Notes: generated from the letters alone by a model not told the origin. A DNA stretch of 55,644 bases from Dysgonamonadaceae bacterium (GCA_031272075.1 JAISUK010000021.1:1-55644); one strand, 5' to 3'. Positions 25,847 through 35,404 are shown, counted from the first letter of the stretch. Numbers and translations are program-made.

Positions 25847-27514
25847 ATGTACAAAGAAAATTTTCAGGACTTGTTGGCTGAACTCACAGCATTACCCTCA
25901 GAAACTGAGTGGGTAGAGTTCAAAATGAACAAAGGTAGCGTTACCGACGAGCAAATTGGCGAGTACATCTCTGCGATGAGCAATGGCGCAACGGTGCATA
26001 ATAAACCTTTCGGCTACTTGGTTTGGGGCGTGGAAGACGGAACGCACGCAGTTAAAGGCACAAATTTCCGTTTTTCGCAGGCAAAACACGGCGGCAATGA
26101 GGAGTTGGAACTGTTTTTGCGCCGCTACCTTCATCCAAAAATCAATTTCGAGAAGTTTGAATTTGAAAGTGACGGCTCAAATATAGTATTGCTGCGCATA
26201 CCTGCTGCTAAAAATGAGCCAACCAATTTTCAGAAAAAGCCCTACATCCGCATTGGCGGCAACAAAACCGACTTGCGCAATTTCCCTGAATTGATGCGCA
26301 TCATCTACAATTCGCAGGAAGATTGGAGCGCGAAAATCATTGAAAATGCAACTCTTAACGACCTCGACAAAGAGGCGATTGCCGTTGCGCGGATAAAATA
26401 TAAAGAACTGAACTCCAACAAGGCCTTCTATGAACAAATCGACAAATGGGATGACTTGCAATTTCTTGATAAATCCAAAATTACGATAAACGGAAAGATA
26501 ACCCATACCGCTATATTACTGCTTGGCAAAGAAGAATCAACCCATTATCTTCTTCCTTCGGTCGCCGAAATCACTTGGAAATTAGACACCGAAGAAAAGG
26601 CTTACGAACACTTCGCTACGCCGTTTTTGCTGACCACAACCAAAGTAATGCAAAGAATAAGAAACCTCAAATACAAATTCTTCCCCGACAACGAATTGTT
26701 GGCTACAACCGTCGATAAATACGATACGCGAAGCATTTTAGAAGCGTTGCATAACTGTATTGCACATCAGGACTACAATCTCAATAGTCGCATACTGTTA
26801 ACAGAACAGGTTGATAAATTGATGTTTACAAACGCAGGAAACTTTTACGAGGGAAATCCCGACGATTATGCTTTTGGCACTAAAACTCCCGAAAAATACC
26901 GTAATCAGTGGTTGGCTACTGCAATGGTAAATCTTGGAATGATTGACCGTTTGGGCTATGGCATACATTCGCTATGCCTTTCACAGCGGAAACGTTTTTT
27001 TCCGATGCCCGACTACGATTTGTCGCAGCAAAGCAAAGTATCTCTGACAATTTACGGACAGGCAATCGATGAAAATTATTCCAAAATTCTTATTCAGCGT
27101 AGCGATTTGGCGTTGCAAGACGTAATCAATTTAGACAGAGTACAAAAGAAACGTCCAATAACCGACTTTGCAGCCACCGAATTACGAAAGCAAAAACTGA
27201 TAGAGGGCAGGAAACCAAATTATTTTGTAGGTATTAAAGTCGCTCAAATCACAGATAAGAAGGCGGAATATTCAAAGAACACCGCCTTTAATAAACAGCA
27301 ATATTTCGACTGGATATTAAAATCTATTAAAGAACACGGCTCTTTGAGCAGAAAGGATATTAACGAACTCCTTTGGAAAATGCTGCCGCAATGGATGGAT
27401 GATAAGCAGAAAAAAATAAAAATCAATCATTTAATATCGGAATTGCGTGATGGCGGTTTAATTAAAAATGCAGGTTCTTATAAAAATTCGGAGTGGGTGT
27501 TAGTAAAAAGTTAG
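25847..27514 (+). CDS. AlbA_2/Schlafen-type ATP-binding protein, intact
   Basis: 555 residues, cytoplasmic. An N-terminal AlbA_2 domain (about 15-140: ETEWVEFKMNKGSVTDEQIGEYISAMSNG, then GYLVWGVED) is followed by a GHKL-type ATPase region (ILEALHNCIAHQDY at about 295-308, then MIDRLGYGIHSL) and C-terminal winged-helix segments. The family is usually annotated as a transcriptional regulator or divergent AAA protein, and members occur in defence islands; the role here is unknown. It is monocistronic, AT-rich compared with neighbours, and lies between two 37-bp direct repeats, which suggests acquisition as a unit. Its truncated cousin is at 13113. Confidence 0.85.
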   Translation: MYKENFQDLLAELTALPSETEWVEFKMNKGSVTDEQIGEYISAMSNGATVHNKPFGYLVWGVEDGTHAVKGTNFRFSQAKHGGNEELELFLRRYLHPKINFEKFEFESDGSNIVLLRIPAAKNEPTNFQKKPYIRIGGNKTDLRNFPELMRIIYNSQEDWSAKIIENATLNDLDKEAIAVARIKYKELNSNKAFYEQIDKWDDLQFLDKSKITINGKITHTAILLLGKEESTHYLLPSVAEITWKLDTEEKAYEHFATPFLLTTTKVMQRIRNLKYKFFPDNELLATTVDKYDTRSILEALHNCIAHQDYNLNSRILLTEQVDKLMFTNAGNFYEGNPDDYAFGTKTPEKYRNQWLATAMVNLGMIDRLGYGIHSLCLSQRKRFFPMPDYDLSQQSKVSLTIYGQAIDENYSKILIQRSDLALQDVINLDRVQKKRPITDFAATELRKQKLIEGRKPNYFVGIKVAQITDKKAEYSKNTAFNKQQYFDWILKSIKEHGSLSRKDINELLWKMLPQWMDDKQKKIKINHLISELRDGGLIKNAGSYKNSEWVLVKS

Positions 27515-27745
27515 AAAAGATGTTAGAACAATAGCGGTATAAATAGTTGAATATCAATAATATGCTTTTTACTAACAGCAAGTATCTGACAAGAAAATTA
27601 TCAAAGGACTATTAGAGGATTTATTAAATCCAATTTCAGACAAAATTTGAAATGGATGTCGGTAAAGGGTTATGATTATCAACTAGTCTCTATTTCCAAA
27701 CCCAATAATTGAAAGAGAATTCAATTCCCTGCTACATATATCCAA
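27515..27745. other. AT-rich gap after AlbA_2, nothing recognised
   Basis: Part of a 355-base stretch without a gene. Only very short open frames are present; I see no RNA gene, promoter or convincing gene remnant. It belongs to the segment bracketed by the 37-bp repeats. Confidence 0.5.
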
Positions 27746-27782
27746 TCCGTTTCGATCGCATCGCTCGGTAGAAACTAAAAAA
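27746..27782. repeat. 37-bp direct repeat, right copy
   Basis: Same orientation and 36 of 37 bases as the copy at 25713. The distance between the two copies is 2033 bases. Confidence 0.92.
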
Positions 27783-27869
27783 TATTACCAATGATACAAT
27801 ATTTATTTTACAGGCGCGTTCTTTATTTGGAATCTTTGATTAATTATTTACAAATAAAACAAGAAGCCT

Positions 27870-28052
27870 ATGAATCAAATCTTTACTCCTGACGAATGGG
27901 AAGAACACTGCCTCGAAGCCGTAAAAAGCAATGATGTATCGATTTGTCGCGAACCATGCCCGCAAATCCTCGCATTGATCATGCAATTCTCCCACTCTTA
28001 CCATGTTGAACGATCTTTACCGTCGAATCTCTCCGGAATGGTGTTGAATTGA
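27870..28052 (+). CDS. Small hypothetical protein, 60 residues
   Basis: A short acidic N-terminal part (NQIFTPDEWEEHCLEAV) is followed by a mixed, Cys-containing middle. No signal peptide or membrane segment. I do not recognise a family. It ends 20 bases before the rpe ATG, so it could be cotranscribed with rpe. Codon use looks coding in the first half but the C-terminus is low in information. Moderate confidence only. Confidence 0.45.
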   Translation: MNQIFTPDEWEEHCLEAVKSNDVSICREPCPQILALIMQFSHSYHVERSLPSNLSGMVLN

Positions 28053-28072
28053 CGGGAATAAATCACCGGATT

Positions 28073-28723
28073 ATGGCGTGTATTTTAGCTCCTTCCTTGC
28101 TGTCGGCTGATTTCCTGAATCTCAATCGGGATTTGGAGATGATCAACCGAAGTGAAGCCGATTGGCTGCACCTGGATGTCATGGATGGGGTTTTTGTGCC
28201 GAATATCTCTTTCGGATTTCCGGTGATAGAACAAGTCAACAAGGTGTGTAAAAAGCCTTTGGATGTTCATCTGATGGTCGTCGAACCGCAGAAATTTATT
28301 TCGATGGTGAAAGCGTGCGGCGCTTATCAGATGAATGTCCATTATGAGGCTTGCCTGCATCTGCACCGTACGGTCTGGAATATCCGGGAAACCGGCATGA
28401 AGGCGGCCGTCACGTTGAATCCGCATACGCCGGTCGAACTGCTGGAAGACATCCTCTGCGACCTCGACATGGTCCTGTTGATGTCGGTCAATCCGGGTTT
28501 CGGCGGGCAGCAGTTTATCCGGCAGTCGCTCGAAAAAGTCAAGCGCTTGAAGGCGATGATCCTTCGTAAGGGCTTGACGACATTGATAGAAGTGGACGGC
28601 GGCGTCAATCTGACGACCGGCAAATTACTGATTGAAGCAGGCGCCGATGTGCTGGTTGCCGGTAGTTCCGTTTTTGGCGCAGACGATCCGGAAGACATGA
28701 TCAGCCGCATGAAACAATTGTAA
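28073..28723 (+). CDS. rpe: Ribulose-phosphate 3-epimerase
   Basis: 216 residues, the normal length. Interconverts ribulose 5-phosphate and xylulose 5-phosphate in the pentose phosphate pathway. ATG 28073 gives MACILAPSLLSADF, the conserved start; the TTG at 28049 is not needed. Metal ligands and catalytic Asp lie in HLDVMDGVFVPNISFG and DVHLMV, the phosphate-binding parts in SVNPGFGGQQF and EVDGGVN, AGSSVF. It leads a likely operon with comEC (48 bases on) and a glycosyltransferase. Confidence 0.96.
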   Translation: MACILAPSLLSADFLNLNRDLEMINRSEADWLHLDVMDGVFVPNISFGFPVIEQVNKVCKKPLDVHLMVVEPQKFISMVKACGAYQMNVHYEACLHLHRTVWNIRETGMKAAVTLNPHTPVELLEDILCDLDMVLLMSVNPGFGGQQFIRQSLEKVKRLKAMILRKGLTTLIEVDGGVNLTTGKLLIEAGADVLVAGSSVFGADDPEDMISRMKQL

Positions 28724-28770
28724 CACCCACCCATGGAATACCGCTAGCCGAACCCCAACAACCTTGATTT

Positions 28771-30351
28771 ATGATTGCGTTTTTACGAAAGTCTGCCCTC
28801 GTCAGACTGTTAATCCCTTTTATTTTTGGAATCATCGGTCAATACCATTTACGATGGAACATTTCCGGCGTCCTCGCGTGGAGCGTCGCAGGCCTGTTGG
28901 CCATCGTTTGTGTCGTTGCACTGTCCATTCATCACCGCTTTTTGTGGCGGCATTTGTTCGGCGTCACACTGGTGGCTGCCGCGGTGTGGGCGGGAATCCT
29001 GTTTACTTCACACCGCCTCGACAGCGTATGCTGGGAGATTTCCGAAACACCGCACCATTACCGGGCATTGCTGCTCGACGATCCTGTCGCCAAAGCTAAA
29101 ACGCTGCAATGCAAAGTGCGCATCGTCGGGATCGACGACACGTGTTGGAATCGCGTTGCGGGCAAAGCTGTCATCGTCTACCTGCCGCCATCGGAGCAAG
29201 CATCCCGCTTGCAGGCAGGCGACGGCTTGGAGTTCGAGGCGGTGCTGAAAAAACCGGCAATGGAGGCGGATGCCGGGTTTGATTACCCTGCATTTCTGGA
29301 AAAGGCAGGGTTTGCCGCTGTCGGGTTTCCGGGAAAAAACCCTTGGCGCAAATGTCAGGTGCGTTCGTCGTGGTTGGATCAACTCAAATTTCAAGCTCAG
29401 AAGTGCCGTAAGCAGATCGTCGGGCAGTTGAAACAAATTGTGCCTGACCGCGACAATGCGACGGTGGCCATGGCGCTGTCCATCGGTTATAAAGAAGAGC
29501 TCGATCCGGACTTGCGACGCGCCTTCGCTTCTACCGGCACTGCGCATATCCTGGCAGTGAGCGGACTGCACCTGGCAATGCTGTATGCGATCTTGTGTTT
29601 CCTTTTTTCGCCTTTGGAACGCTTCCGAACGTCTTTTTACTTTTCCCGAACGCTGATCCTGGCGATCCTCTGCGGATTTGCTTTTGTGACCGGATTGGCG
29701 CCTTCCATCGTCAGGGCATACATCATGGTATGCTTCATCGCTGTCGGCAACATGGTGAACCGGCGGGCAATGACCATCAATTCATTGGCTGCTTCGGCAT
29801 TGTTTATGTTGTTGTACGATCCGCTGTATTTATTTAATATCGGATTCCAATTGAGTTATGCCGCCGTTATTTCAATAGTTTCTATCTATCCATCATTGAT
29901 AAAATCGATAAAAATTAACAGCCTGATTCTCAGTTATTTTTGGGAACTTGTATGCGTGTCCGTCTCGGCACAACTCGGCACTGCGCCGCTTTCGCTGTAT
30001 TATTTCCGGCAGTTTCCGCTGTTGTTTATATTTACGAATCTGTATGCCATTCCGCTGGCAGGGGTCTTGTTGCTGTTGATTCCTTTGTGTGTGTTGCTGC
30101 ATCTGTGCAACTTGCTTCCGGGCATCCTGGCAGCCGGATTGAATGTCGTGCTGGACTTTTTCGTTTCGGAAATCAGGGGATTCGGCAGCCTTCCTTTTGC
30201 GGTTGTCAATACAGGCGCGATGGGTGTATGGGAGGTATTGTGGATGTATACGGGAATCGTATTGGCGGGTTTATTGCTGCTGAAAAAGCGGGCGATTTAT
30301 TTGTATTTCTTGCTTTCGCTTGTTTTATTCTGCATAATCTATTACTTTTGA
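28771..30351 (+). CDS. comEC: ComEC/Rec2-family membrane protein
   Basis: 526 residues. An N-terminal hydrophobic block, an OB-fold-like DUF4131 region (about 95-190) and the Competence domain with GTAHILAVSGLHLAMLY (about 256-272) followed by multiple membrane helices are visible. ComEC transports single-stranded DNA across the inner membrane in competent bacteria. The metallo-beta-lactamase-like domain of Gram-positive ComEC is absent, as is common in Bacteroidota. Whether this organism is transformable cannot be told. Confidence 0.88.
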   Translation: MIAFLRKSALVRLLIPFIFGIIGQYHLRWNISGVLAWSVAGLLAIVCVVALSIHHRFLWRHLFGVTLVAAAVWAGILFTSHRLDSVCWEISETPHHYRALLLDDPVAKAKTLQCKVRIVGIDDTCWNRVAGKAVIVYLPPSEQASRLQAGDGLEFEAVLKKPAMEADAGFDYPAFLEKAGFAAVGFPGKNPWRKCQVRSSWLDQLKFQAQKCRKQIVGQLKQIVPDRDNATVAMALSIGYKEELDPDLRRAFASTGTAHILAVSGLHLAMLYAILCFLFSPLERFRTSFYFSRTLILAILCGFAFVTGLAPSIVRAYIMVCFIAVGNMVNRRAMTINSLAASALFMLLYDPLYLFNIGFQLSYAAVISIVSIYPSLIKSIKINSLILSYFWELVCVSVSAQLGTAPLSLYYFRQFPLLFIFTNLYAIPLAGVLLLLIPLCVLLHLCNLLPGILAAGLNVVLDFFVSEIRGFGSLPFAVVNTGAMGVWEVLWMYTGIVLAGLLLLKKRAIYLYFLLSLVLFCIIYYF

Positions 30352-30372
30352 GAGTTGAAACTCCATGAATGT

Positions 30373-31491
30373 ATGAATGACAATAAGCCTTGTACGATCG
30401 TTGTCTCGGTGATCAATGACTTGGTGACCGACCAGCGTGTGCACAAAGTCTGTACTTCGCTCCAAGCCGCCGGATACGAGGTGTTGCTCGTTGGGCGAAG
30501 GTTCCGTCGCAGCAAACCGTTGCGGCGCAACTATCGTATTCACCGGATGCGGTTGCTGTTCAATAAATCTTTCTTATTTTATCTGGAATACAACCTGCGG
30601 TTATGCTTTTACTTGTTGTTTGTGAAGGCGGACGTTTTCCTGTCGAATGATACGGATACACTTATCGCCAATTACCTGGCGTCGGCGGTCAGGCGCAAGC
30701 CGTTGGTCTTCGATGCGCACGAAATGATGCCCGATACGCCCGAAGTCGCCTCCCGCCATTTTGTCCGGTCGTTCTGGAGAGGCATCGAAGACCGAATTTT
30801 TCCGAAATTGAAATATTGTTATACCGTCTGCGAATCCATCGCAGAGATCTACAACAAGCGATACAACATCCGGATGCAAGTCGTGCGAAATATTCCTTTC
30901 GGCGAAAACGCGGATACACCGTTGCCGAAGAAAACAACGATCACTGCCGGGGGCAAAAAAGTCATCCTCTACCAGGGCGCCGTCAACCGCGGGCGCGGGA
31001 TTGAATGGATGATCGACGCGATGCCGCTGCTGGAAGAGTGGATTTTTATTGTCATCGGCGACGGCGACGTCATGCCGGCGATCCGCGAACAGGTGCGGCG
31101 GCTTGCCTTGGAAGACCGGGTGCAGCTGTTGGGACGTATCCCGTTTGAAGCGCTGTCGGCCTACACTTCCCAAGCCGATATTGGCCTCAGTTTGCTCGAA
31201 AATCGAGGCCTGAGCTACTATTATTCGCTTCCAAACCGGATTTTTGATTTTATTCGGAGAAATATTCCTATCTTAGCGACCGATTTCCCGGAAATCCGGA
31301 AAATCATCGAATCGTATCAGGTCGGAACGCTGATCGACCATTACGAGCCTTCCTATCTGGCGGCGGTAATTCGCGAAATGGCGGCGGAAGGCAAACAATG
31401 GCCGGGCTTTGTCGAAGCCAACCGGGAACTGACTTGGGAACACGAATCGGAGGTGCTGTTGAAAATAATGGAAAAAGCCACCACAGTTTAA
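30373..31491 (+). CDS. Glycosyltransferase, GT4-like
   Basis: 372 residues with two Rossmann-type halves. The N-terminal half opens CTIVVSVINDLVTDQRVHKV and contains FDAHEMMPDTPEV; the C-terminal half has ILYQGAVNRGRGIEWMIDA and the donor-side block SLLENRGLSYYYSLPNRIFDF, a GT-B pattern. ATG 30373 is chosen because upstream in-frame TTG 30355 would add only residues outside the fold. It probably transfers a sugar from a nucleotide donor for a surface glycan. It lies 21 bases after comEC. Confidence 0.85.
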   Translation: MNDNKPCTIVVSVINDLVTDQRVHKVCTSLQAAGYEVLLVGRRFRRSKPLRRNYRIHRMRLLFNKSFLFYLEYNLRLCFYLLFVKADVFLSNDTDTLIANYLASAVRRKPLVFDAHEMMPDTPEVASRHFVRSFWRGIEDRIFPKLKYCYTVCESIAEIYNKRYNIRMQVVRNIPFGENADTPLPKKTTITAGGKKVILYQGAVNRGRGIEWMIDAMPLLEEWIFIVIGDGDVMPAIREQVRRLALEDRVQLLGRIPFEALSAYTSQADIGLSLLENRGLSYYYSLPNRIFDFIRRNIPILATDFPEIRKIIESYQVGTLIDHYEPSYLAAVIREMAAEGKQWPGFVEANRELTWEHESEVLLKIMEKATTV

Positions 31492-31534
31492 ACAACGCGC
31501 CTCACCTCAAACCACGCCGAAATAGAAATATAAT

Positions 31535-31555
31535 AAAAAAACAAATTTTGGACGT
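31535..31555 (+). repeat. 3' tail of the start-codon repeat, upstream of copy 3
   Basis: AAAAAACAAATTTTGGACGT directly precedes the first ATGAAA of full copy 3. It matches the last 20 or so bases of the repeat and makes a partial tandem arrangement. Confidence 0.8.
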
Positions 31556-31651
31556 ATGAAACGAGCATGATTTTCAAACATCCAAGTTGATGACAATAAC
31601 GACATGTGAGTTCCATACGACCATTGAAAAACAAATTATTGACGTATGAAA
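31556..31651 (+). repeat. 90-bp start-codon repeat, full copy 3
   Basis: ATGAAA to ATGAAA, 90 bases, ending at the start of the second glycosyltransferase (31646). MKRA-stop at 31556-31570. CATACG and CGTATG intact. The leader frame is open all the way into the gene start. Confidence 0.92.
31590..31649 (+). promoter_or_regulatory. 19-codon leader ORF overlapping the glycosyltransferase start
   Basis: Within copy 3, ATG 31590 reads MTITTCEFHTTIEKQIIDV and stops at TGA 31647-31649, overlapping the gene's ATG as ATGA. Could couple translation. Seen directly; use inferred. Confidence 0.4.
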
Positions 31652-32791
31652 AAAACTGCAAGTGTAACCAAATACTTGAACGTCGTGTCGTTCAATGTGC
31701 CCTATCCGGCAAGTTACGGCGGTGTGATCGATATTTTTTACAAATTGAAAGCATTGCACGAGTGTGGCGTGAAGATTATCCTGCATACCTTCTTGCGCAG
31801 GCGGTCGCAAGCGGATGAGTTGAACGATTTTTGCGAAGAAGTCCATTATTACAAGCGGGATGTGGGGATGATGTCACAGTTGACCCTCCTGCCGTTCATC
31901 GTTTGTAGCCGCAAGCACAAGGATCTTTTCAATAATTTACAGAAAAATGATTACCCCATCCTTTTTGAGGGACTGCATACCTGTTATTATCTGGACCATC
32001 CACGCTTCCGCAACCGGCTGAAAATTGTGCGGATGCACAATATTGAACATGTCTACTACTCCGGATTGTCGCGCAATTCCGACTCACTGTGCCGCAAAGT
32101 GTATATGTTTATCGAATCGCTCCGGCTGAAACGGTTTGAAAAACGCCTGAAATTCGCCGATTATATCCTGCCGGTATCCACCACCGAAGCAGGCTATTTT
32201 CATCATTTATACGGTGACGAAAAAGTGGTGCTCGTGCAACTGTTCCACAGCAACGAACAGGTGGAGATCTCGAAAAACTACAAATCGTTCGTCCTTTTCC
32301 ACGGCGACTTGAGTACACCCGAAAACATCAAGATTGCTGTCATGCTGATCGAAAAAGTGATAAAGAAAGATCCGCGAATCCCCTGGGTCATGGCGGGAAT
32401 GAACCCGGACGAGTCGATCTACAAGGCCGCCCATGAAGTGAGCAATGTGGAGATCCGCCCGAACCTCGGCAAGTCGGATCTGCTGAAACTGATCAAGGAA
32501 GCGTCGATCAATGTGTTGGTCACCAATCAGACTTCCGGCGTGAAACTGAAACTCATCAATGCCTTGTTTAACGGACATTATTGTATCGCAAACAAGAAAA
32601 TGCTCGACGGATCGGGCTTGGGGAGCCTGTGCATCCGCACGCTCGGCAAGCCCGGCGTGCTGTTGGAAAAAATCCAGGAATACCTCTATAAAGATTTTCC
32701 GGAAACGGAGATTGCGGAACGCAAATCGCTGCTCGCACGGCTGTACAACAACCGGACCAACGCGCAGAAAATCATCGACCTGCTGACTTAA
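31646..32791 (+). CDS. Glycosyltransferase, GT4-like, second copy
   Basis: 381 residues, GT-B pattern: N-terminal YLNVVSFNVPYPASYGGVID, central KIVRMHNIEHVYY, C-terminal VLFHGDLSTPENI and VTNQTSGVKLKLINAL. It is distantly related to the preceding gene. Target glycan unknown; a role in surface polysaccharide or protein glycosylation is likely. Its start codon is the end of repeat copy 3, and the frame of a leader ORF overlaps it. It converges with the feo genes and shares TTAA with the stop codon of the opposite gene. Confidence 0.82.
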   Translation: MKKTASVTKYLNVVSFNVPYPASYGGVIDIFYKLKALHECGVKIILHTFLRRRSQADELNDFCEEVHYYKRDVGMMSQLTLLPFIVCSRKHKDLFNNLQKNDYPILFEGLHTCYYLDHPRFRNRLKIVRMHNIEHVYYSGLSRNSDSLCRKVYMFIESLRLKRFEKRLKFADYILPVSTTEAGYFHHLYGDEKVVLVQLFHSNEQVEISKNYKSFVLFHGDLSTPENIKIAVMLIEKVIKKDPRIPWVMAGMNPDESIYKAAHEVSNVEIRPNLGKSDLLKLIKEASINVLVTNQTSGVKLKLINALFNGHYCIANKKMLDGSGLGSLCIRTLGKPGVLLEKIQEYLYKDFPETEIAERKSLLARLYNNRTNAQKIIDLLT

Positions 32792-32937
32792 TCGCCACCG
32801 TTCTTCAACTTGCAACCCGGACAACCGGCACAAGGATCGTTCCGGTCTTTCCCCGGACGAAAGAGGCGGTAAAGACGGTAGAGGAGGTAAACCGCTACGC
32901 CGATGCCAATCAGACAGACTGTGATGGATTGCCACAT
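32788..32937 (-). CDS. FeoB-associated Cys-rich membrane protein
   Basis: 49 residues from ATG at 32937 (MWQSITVCLIGIGVAVYLL): one membrane helix followed by a basic stretch and CAGCPGC. This matches the FeoB-associated Cys-rich family found after feoB in many anaerobes, thought to help ferrous iron transport. It follows feoB by four bases. The longer upstream frame lacks a sensible start. Confidence 0.85.
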   Translation of the reverse strand: MWQSITVCLIGIGVAVYLLYRLYRLFRPGKDRNDPCAGCPGCKLKNGGD

Positions 32938-32941
32938 GCGA

Positions 32942-35404
32942 TCAAGTGCAAAAAAGTGAACCTGTCTGGTAAACAATGAAACTCACCAGCCATGCCAGCG
33001 CGGTGGTGTAGACCACGACGAACGCCGCCCATTTCCAGGACCCGGACTCGTTTTTGATGGCCGCGACAGTGGCGATGCAGGGAAAATAAATCAATACAAA
33101 CAGCAGGAAACTGATGGCGATCAACGGCGTGAATGCCGGACTGCCGTCATCGCGTGTTTCAGCTACCAGCCTTTGTTTCAAAGCGCTCTCGTTGGAATCG
33201 TTGCCGATATACAAGATCCCCAGCGTGCTGACAACGATTTCTTTGGCGGCCATTCCGGAGAGCAGACTGGCCATGATTTTCCAATCGAATCCCAACGGTT
33301 TGACCACCGGCTCTGTGAAGCGTCCGATCTGCCCGATGTACGATTTCTTTTGATGCTCAGACAGCTGTTGTTGCCGTATGGAGGAAATCAGGCTGTCTTT
33401 TTCTGCAGCTTTCTCCGGTGAAGCGTCATACTGCCGGTCGATAGCCGCAATCTGCAGGCTGTATTGTTCATTCTGCTTTGCGTCTTGCGGAAAATATTGC
33501 AGAAACCAGATCACGATGGATGCCACCAGGATGATTCCGCCCATCTTTTTCAAGTATTGGGAAGATTTATTCCACATGTGACGCGTGATGGCTTTTATCG
33601 TCGGAATCCGGTAGGGTGGGAGTTCCATTACAAAGGGTAAATCGTTGCCTTTGATCAGAAATTTCCGGAAGATACGCGACATCAGGATCGCGAGCACGAT
33701 GCCGAAGAGATACAATCCAAACAGCACAAATCCGCCATGCTTACCGAAAAATACACCGACAAAAAGCAGATAGACCGGCAAACGGGCTGAACACGACATC
33801 AGCGGATTGATCAACATGGTCAACAACCGCGAGTTACGACTCTCGATCGTTCGGGTGCTCATCACCGAAGGGACATTGCATCCGAAACCCATCACCAGCG
33901 GAATGAACGACTTGCCATGCAGTCCCATCTTTTGCATGAACTTGTCCATGATGAACGCCGCGCGCGCCATATAGCCGGAATCTTCCATGAACGAGATAAA
34001 AAGATACAATATCAGGATGTTGGGAAGGAATACAATGACGCTTCCCACGCCACTGATGATTCCGCCGGAAAGCAGGTCTTTCAGCGGACCGTCGGGCATG
34101 CTGCCGTCGACCAGTCCCGCCAGTTTGCCGACACACCATTCGATCCATTGCATCGGATATTCGCCCAACACAAAAGTGACTTCAAACATCAGAAACATAA
34201 ACAGGAAAAAGATGGGGTATCCCCATACTTTGTGGGTCACCGCCGCATCGATCGCCCGCGTCACTTTCATCGTGTCGGCCGGCCCCTTCCTGAAAGTCTG
34301 CTTCAACGCACCTTCGATAAATCCGTAACGGGCATTGGTAAACGAAGTCTCTACATCTTCCTTCATTTCTTCGGAGATCTTTTTCGCTTCTTTATTGCGA
34401 AGTTCGAAGATTTTCTCGTGCCGCGGCAGTTTGCGGACGACGTTTTCCATCTCCGAATCGCCTTCCAGCAGCTTGATGCTCATATACCTGCGCGACTGAT
34501 CTTTGCCGATGCTTTCCTCTGCTTTCAACAGTTGCTTCACGGAAGCGATGCCCGATTCCAATTCCTTTCCGTAATTGATATGCACATGGTGGTCGACCGG
34601 ACAGCGATTTTCGTAGAGTTCGATGACTTTGTCAAAAAGTTCGCCGACGCCCTTTCCGGTTTTGCCGACAGTGGGGACGATCGGTATGCCGATCATGTTG
34701 CCCAGCGTCACATAATCGAATTTCGCGCCTGACTTTTCCAGTTCGTCATACATATTCAACGCAATCACGACGCTGCAATCCATGTCGATCAACTGCGAGG
34801 TCAGGTATAAATTCCGTTCCAGATTGGAGGCTGCCACCACATTGATGATCACATCCGGGTTTGATTTGGTGATATGATCCCTGACATACAGTTCTTCGGG
34901 TGAATAGGCGGAAAGCGAATAAGTGCCGGGCAAGTCGACCAATTCAAACGAATAGCCTTTGTGCGAGAATTTGCCTTCTTTGGCATCCACCGTGACGCCG
35001 CTGTAGTTGCCTACCCGCTCGTGGGTGCCTGAGGCGATATTAAACAGCGAAGTCTTTCCTGAATTGGGATTCCCTACCAGCGCAACAGAGATGGTTTTGC
35101 TCTGTTCGATGGCGATATTTTGCAGGTGGCTGCCGTCGAAAGTCAATGGGTGTTCACCTTCTAACAGTTCGCCGACGGCATTGCCGGAGATCACTTCGAT
35201 CAACGACGCTTCACTCTTGCGAAGGGAAACTTCATAGCCCATCACGCGGTACTCGATGGGATCTTTGAGCGGTGCATTCAGGATCACTTCGACGGTTTTC
35301 CCCTTGATGAACCCCATTTCGATGATTCGTTTGCGAAAAGCGCCACGTCCTGTGACTTTGATGATTACACCTTTTTCGCCGGTTGTCAATTCCGAAAGTT
35401 TCAT
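32942..35404 (-). CDS. feoB: Ferrous iron transporter, FeoA-FeoB fusion
   Basis: 820 residues. Residues 1-75 are a FeoA-type SH3 domain; the G domain follows with G1 GNPNSGKTS (111-119), G3 DLPG (157-160) and G4 NMYD (217-220). The C-terminal half has the FeoB membrane helices with Gate motifs (GFGCNVPSVMSTRTIE, SCSARLPVYLLF). It imports Fe2+ across the inner membrane. FeoA-FeoB fusions are common in Bacteroidales. The start codon is provided by repeat copy 4, and a -7 element lies just upstream of the repeat. Confidence 0.95.
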   Translation of the reverse strand: MKLSELTTGEKGVIIKVTGRGAFRKRIIEMGFIKGKTVEVILNAPLKDPIEYRVMGYEVSLRKSEASLIEVISGNAVGELLEGEHPLTFDGSHLQNIAIEQSKTISVALVGNPNSGKTSLFNIASGTHERVGNYSGVTVDAKEGKFSHKGYSFELVDLPGTYSLSAYSPEELYVRDHITKSNPDVIINVVAASNLERNLYLTSQLIDMDCSVVIALNMYDELEKSGAKFDYVTLGNMIGIPIVPTVGKTGKGVGELFDKVIELYENRCPVDHHVHINYGKELESGIASVKQLLKAEESIGKDQSRRYMSIKLLEGDSEMENVVRKLPRHEKIFELRNKEAKKISEEMKEDVETSFTNARYGFIEGALKQTFRKGPADTMKVTRAIDAAVTHKVWGYPIFFLFMFLMFEVTFVLGEYPMQWIEWCVGKLAGLVDGSMPDGPLKDLLSGGIISGVGSVIVFLPNILILYLFISFMEDSGYMARAAFIMDKFMQKMGLHGKSFIPLVMGFGCNVPSVMSTRTIESRNSRLLTMLINPLMSCSARLPVYLLFVGVFFGKHGGFVLFGLYLFGIVLAILMSRIFRKFLIKGNDLPFVMELPPYRIPTIKAITRHMWNKSSQYLKKMGGIILVASIVIWFLQYFPQDAKQNEQYSLQIAAIDRQYDASPEKAAEKDSLISSIRQQQLSEHQKKSYIGQIGRFTEPVVKPLGFDWKIMASLLSGMAAKEIVVSTLGILYIGNDSNESALKQRLVAETRDDGSPAFTPLIAISFLLFVLIYFPCIATVAAIKNESGSWKWAAFVVVYTTALAWLVSFIVYQTGSLFCT

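Noticed and set aside
33917-34732. Plus-strand open frame of 271 codons across feoB
   Set aside because: Antisense to the FeoB G domain and membrane part; His/Arg/Phe-rich with no family.
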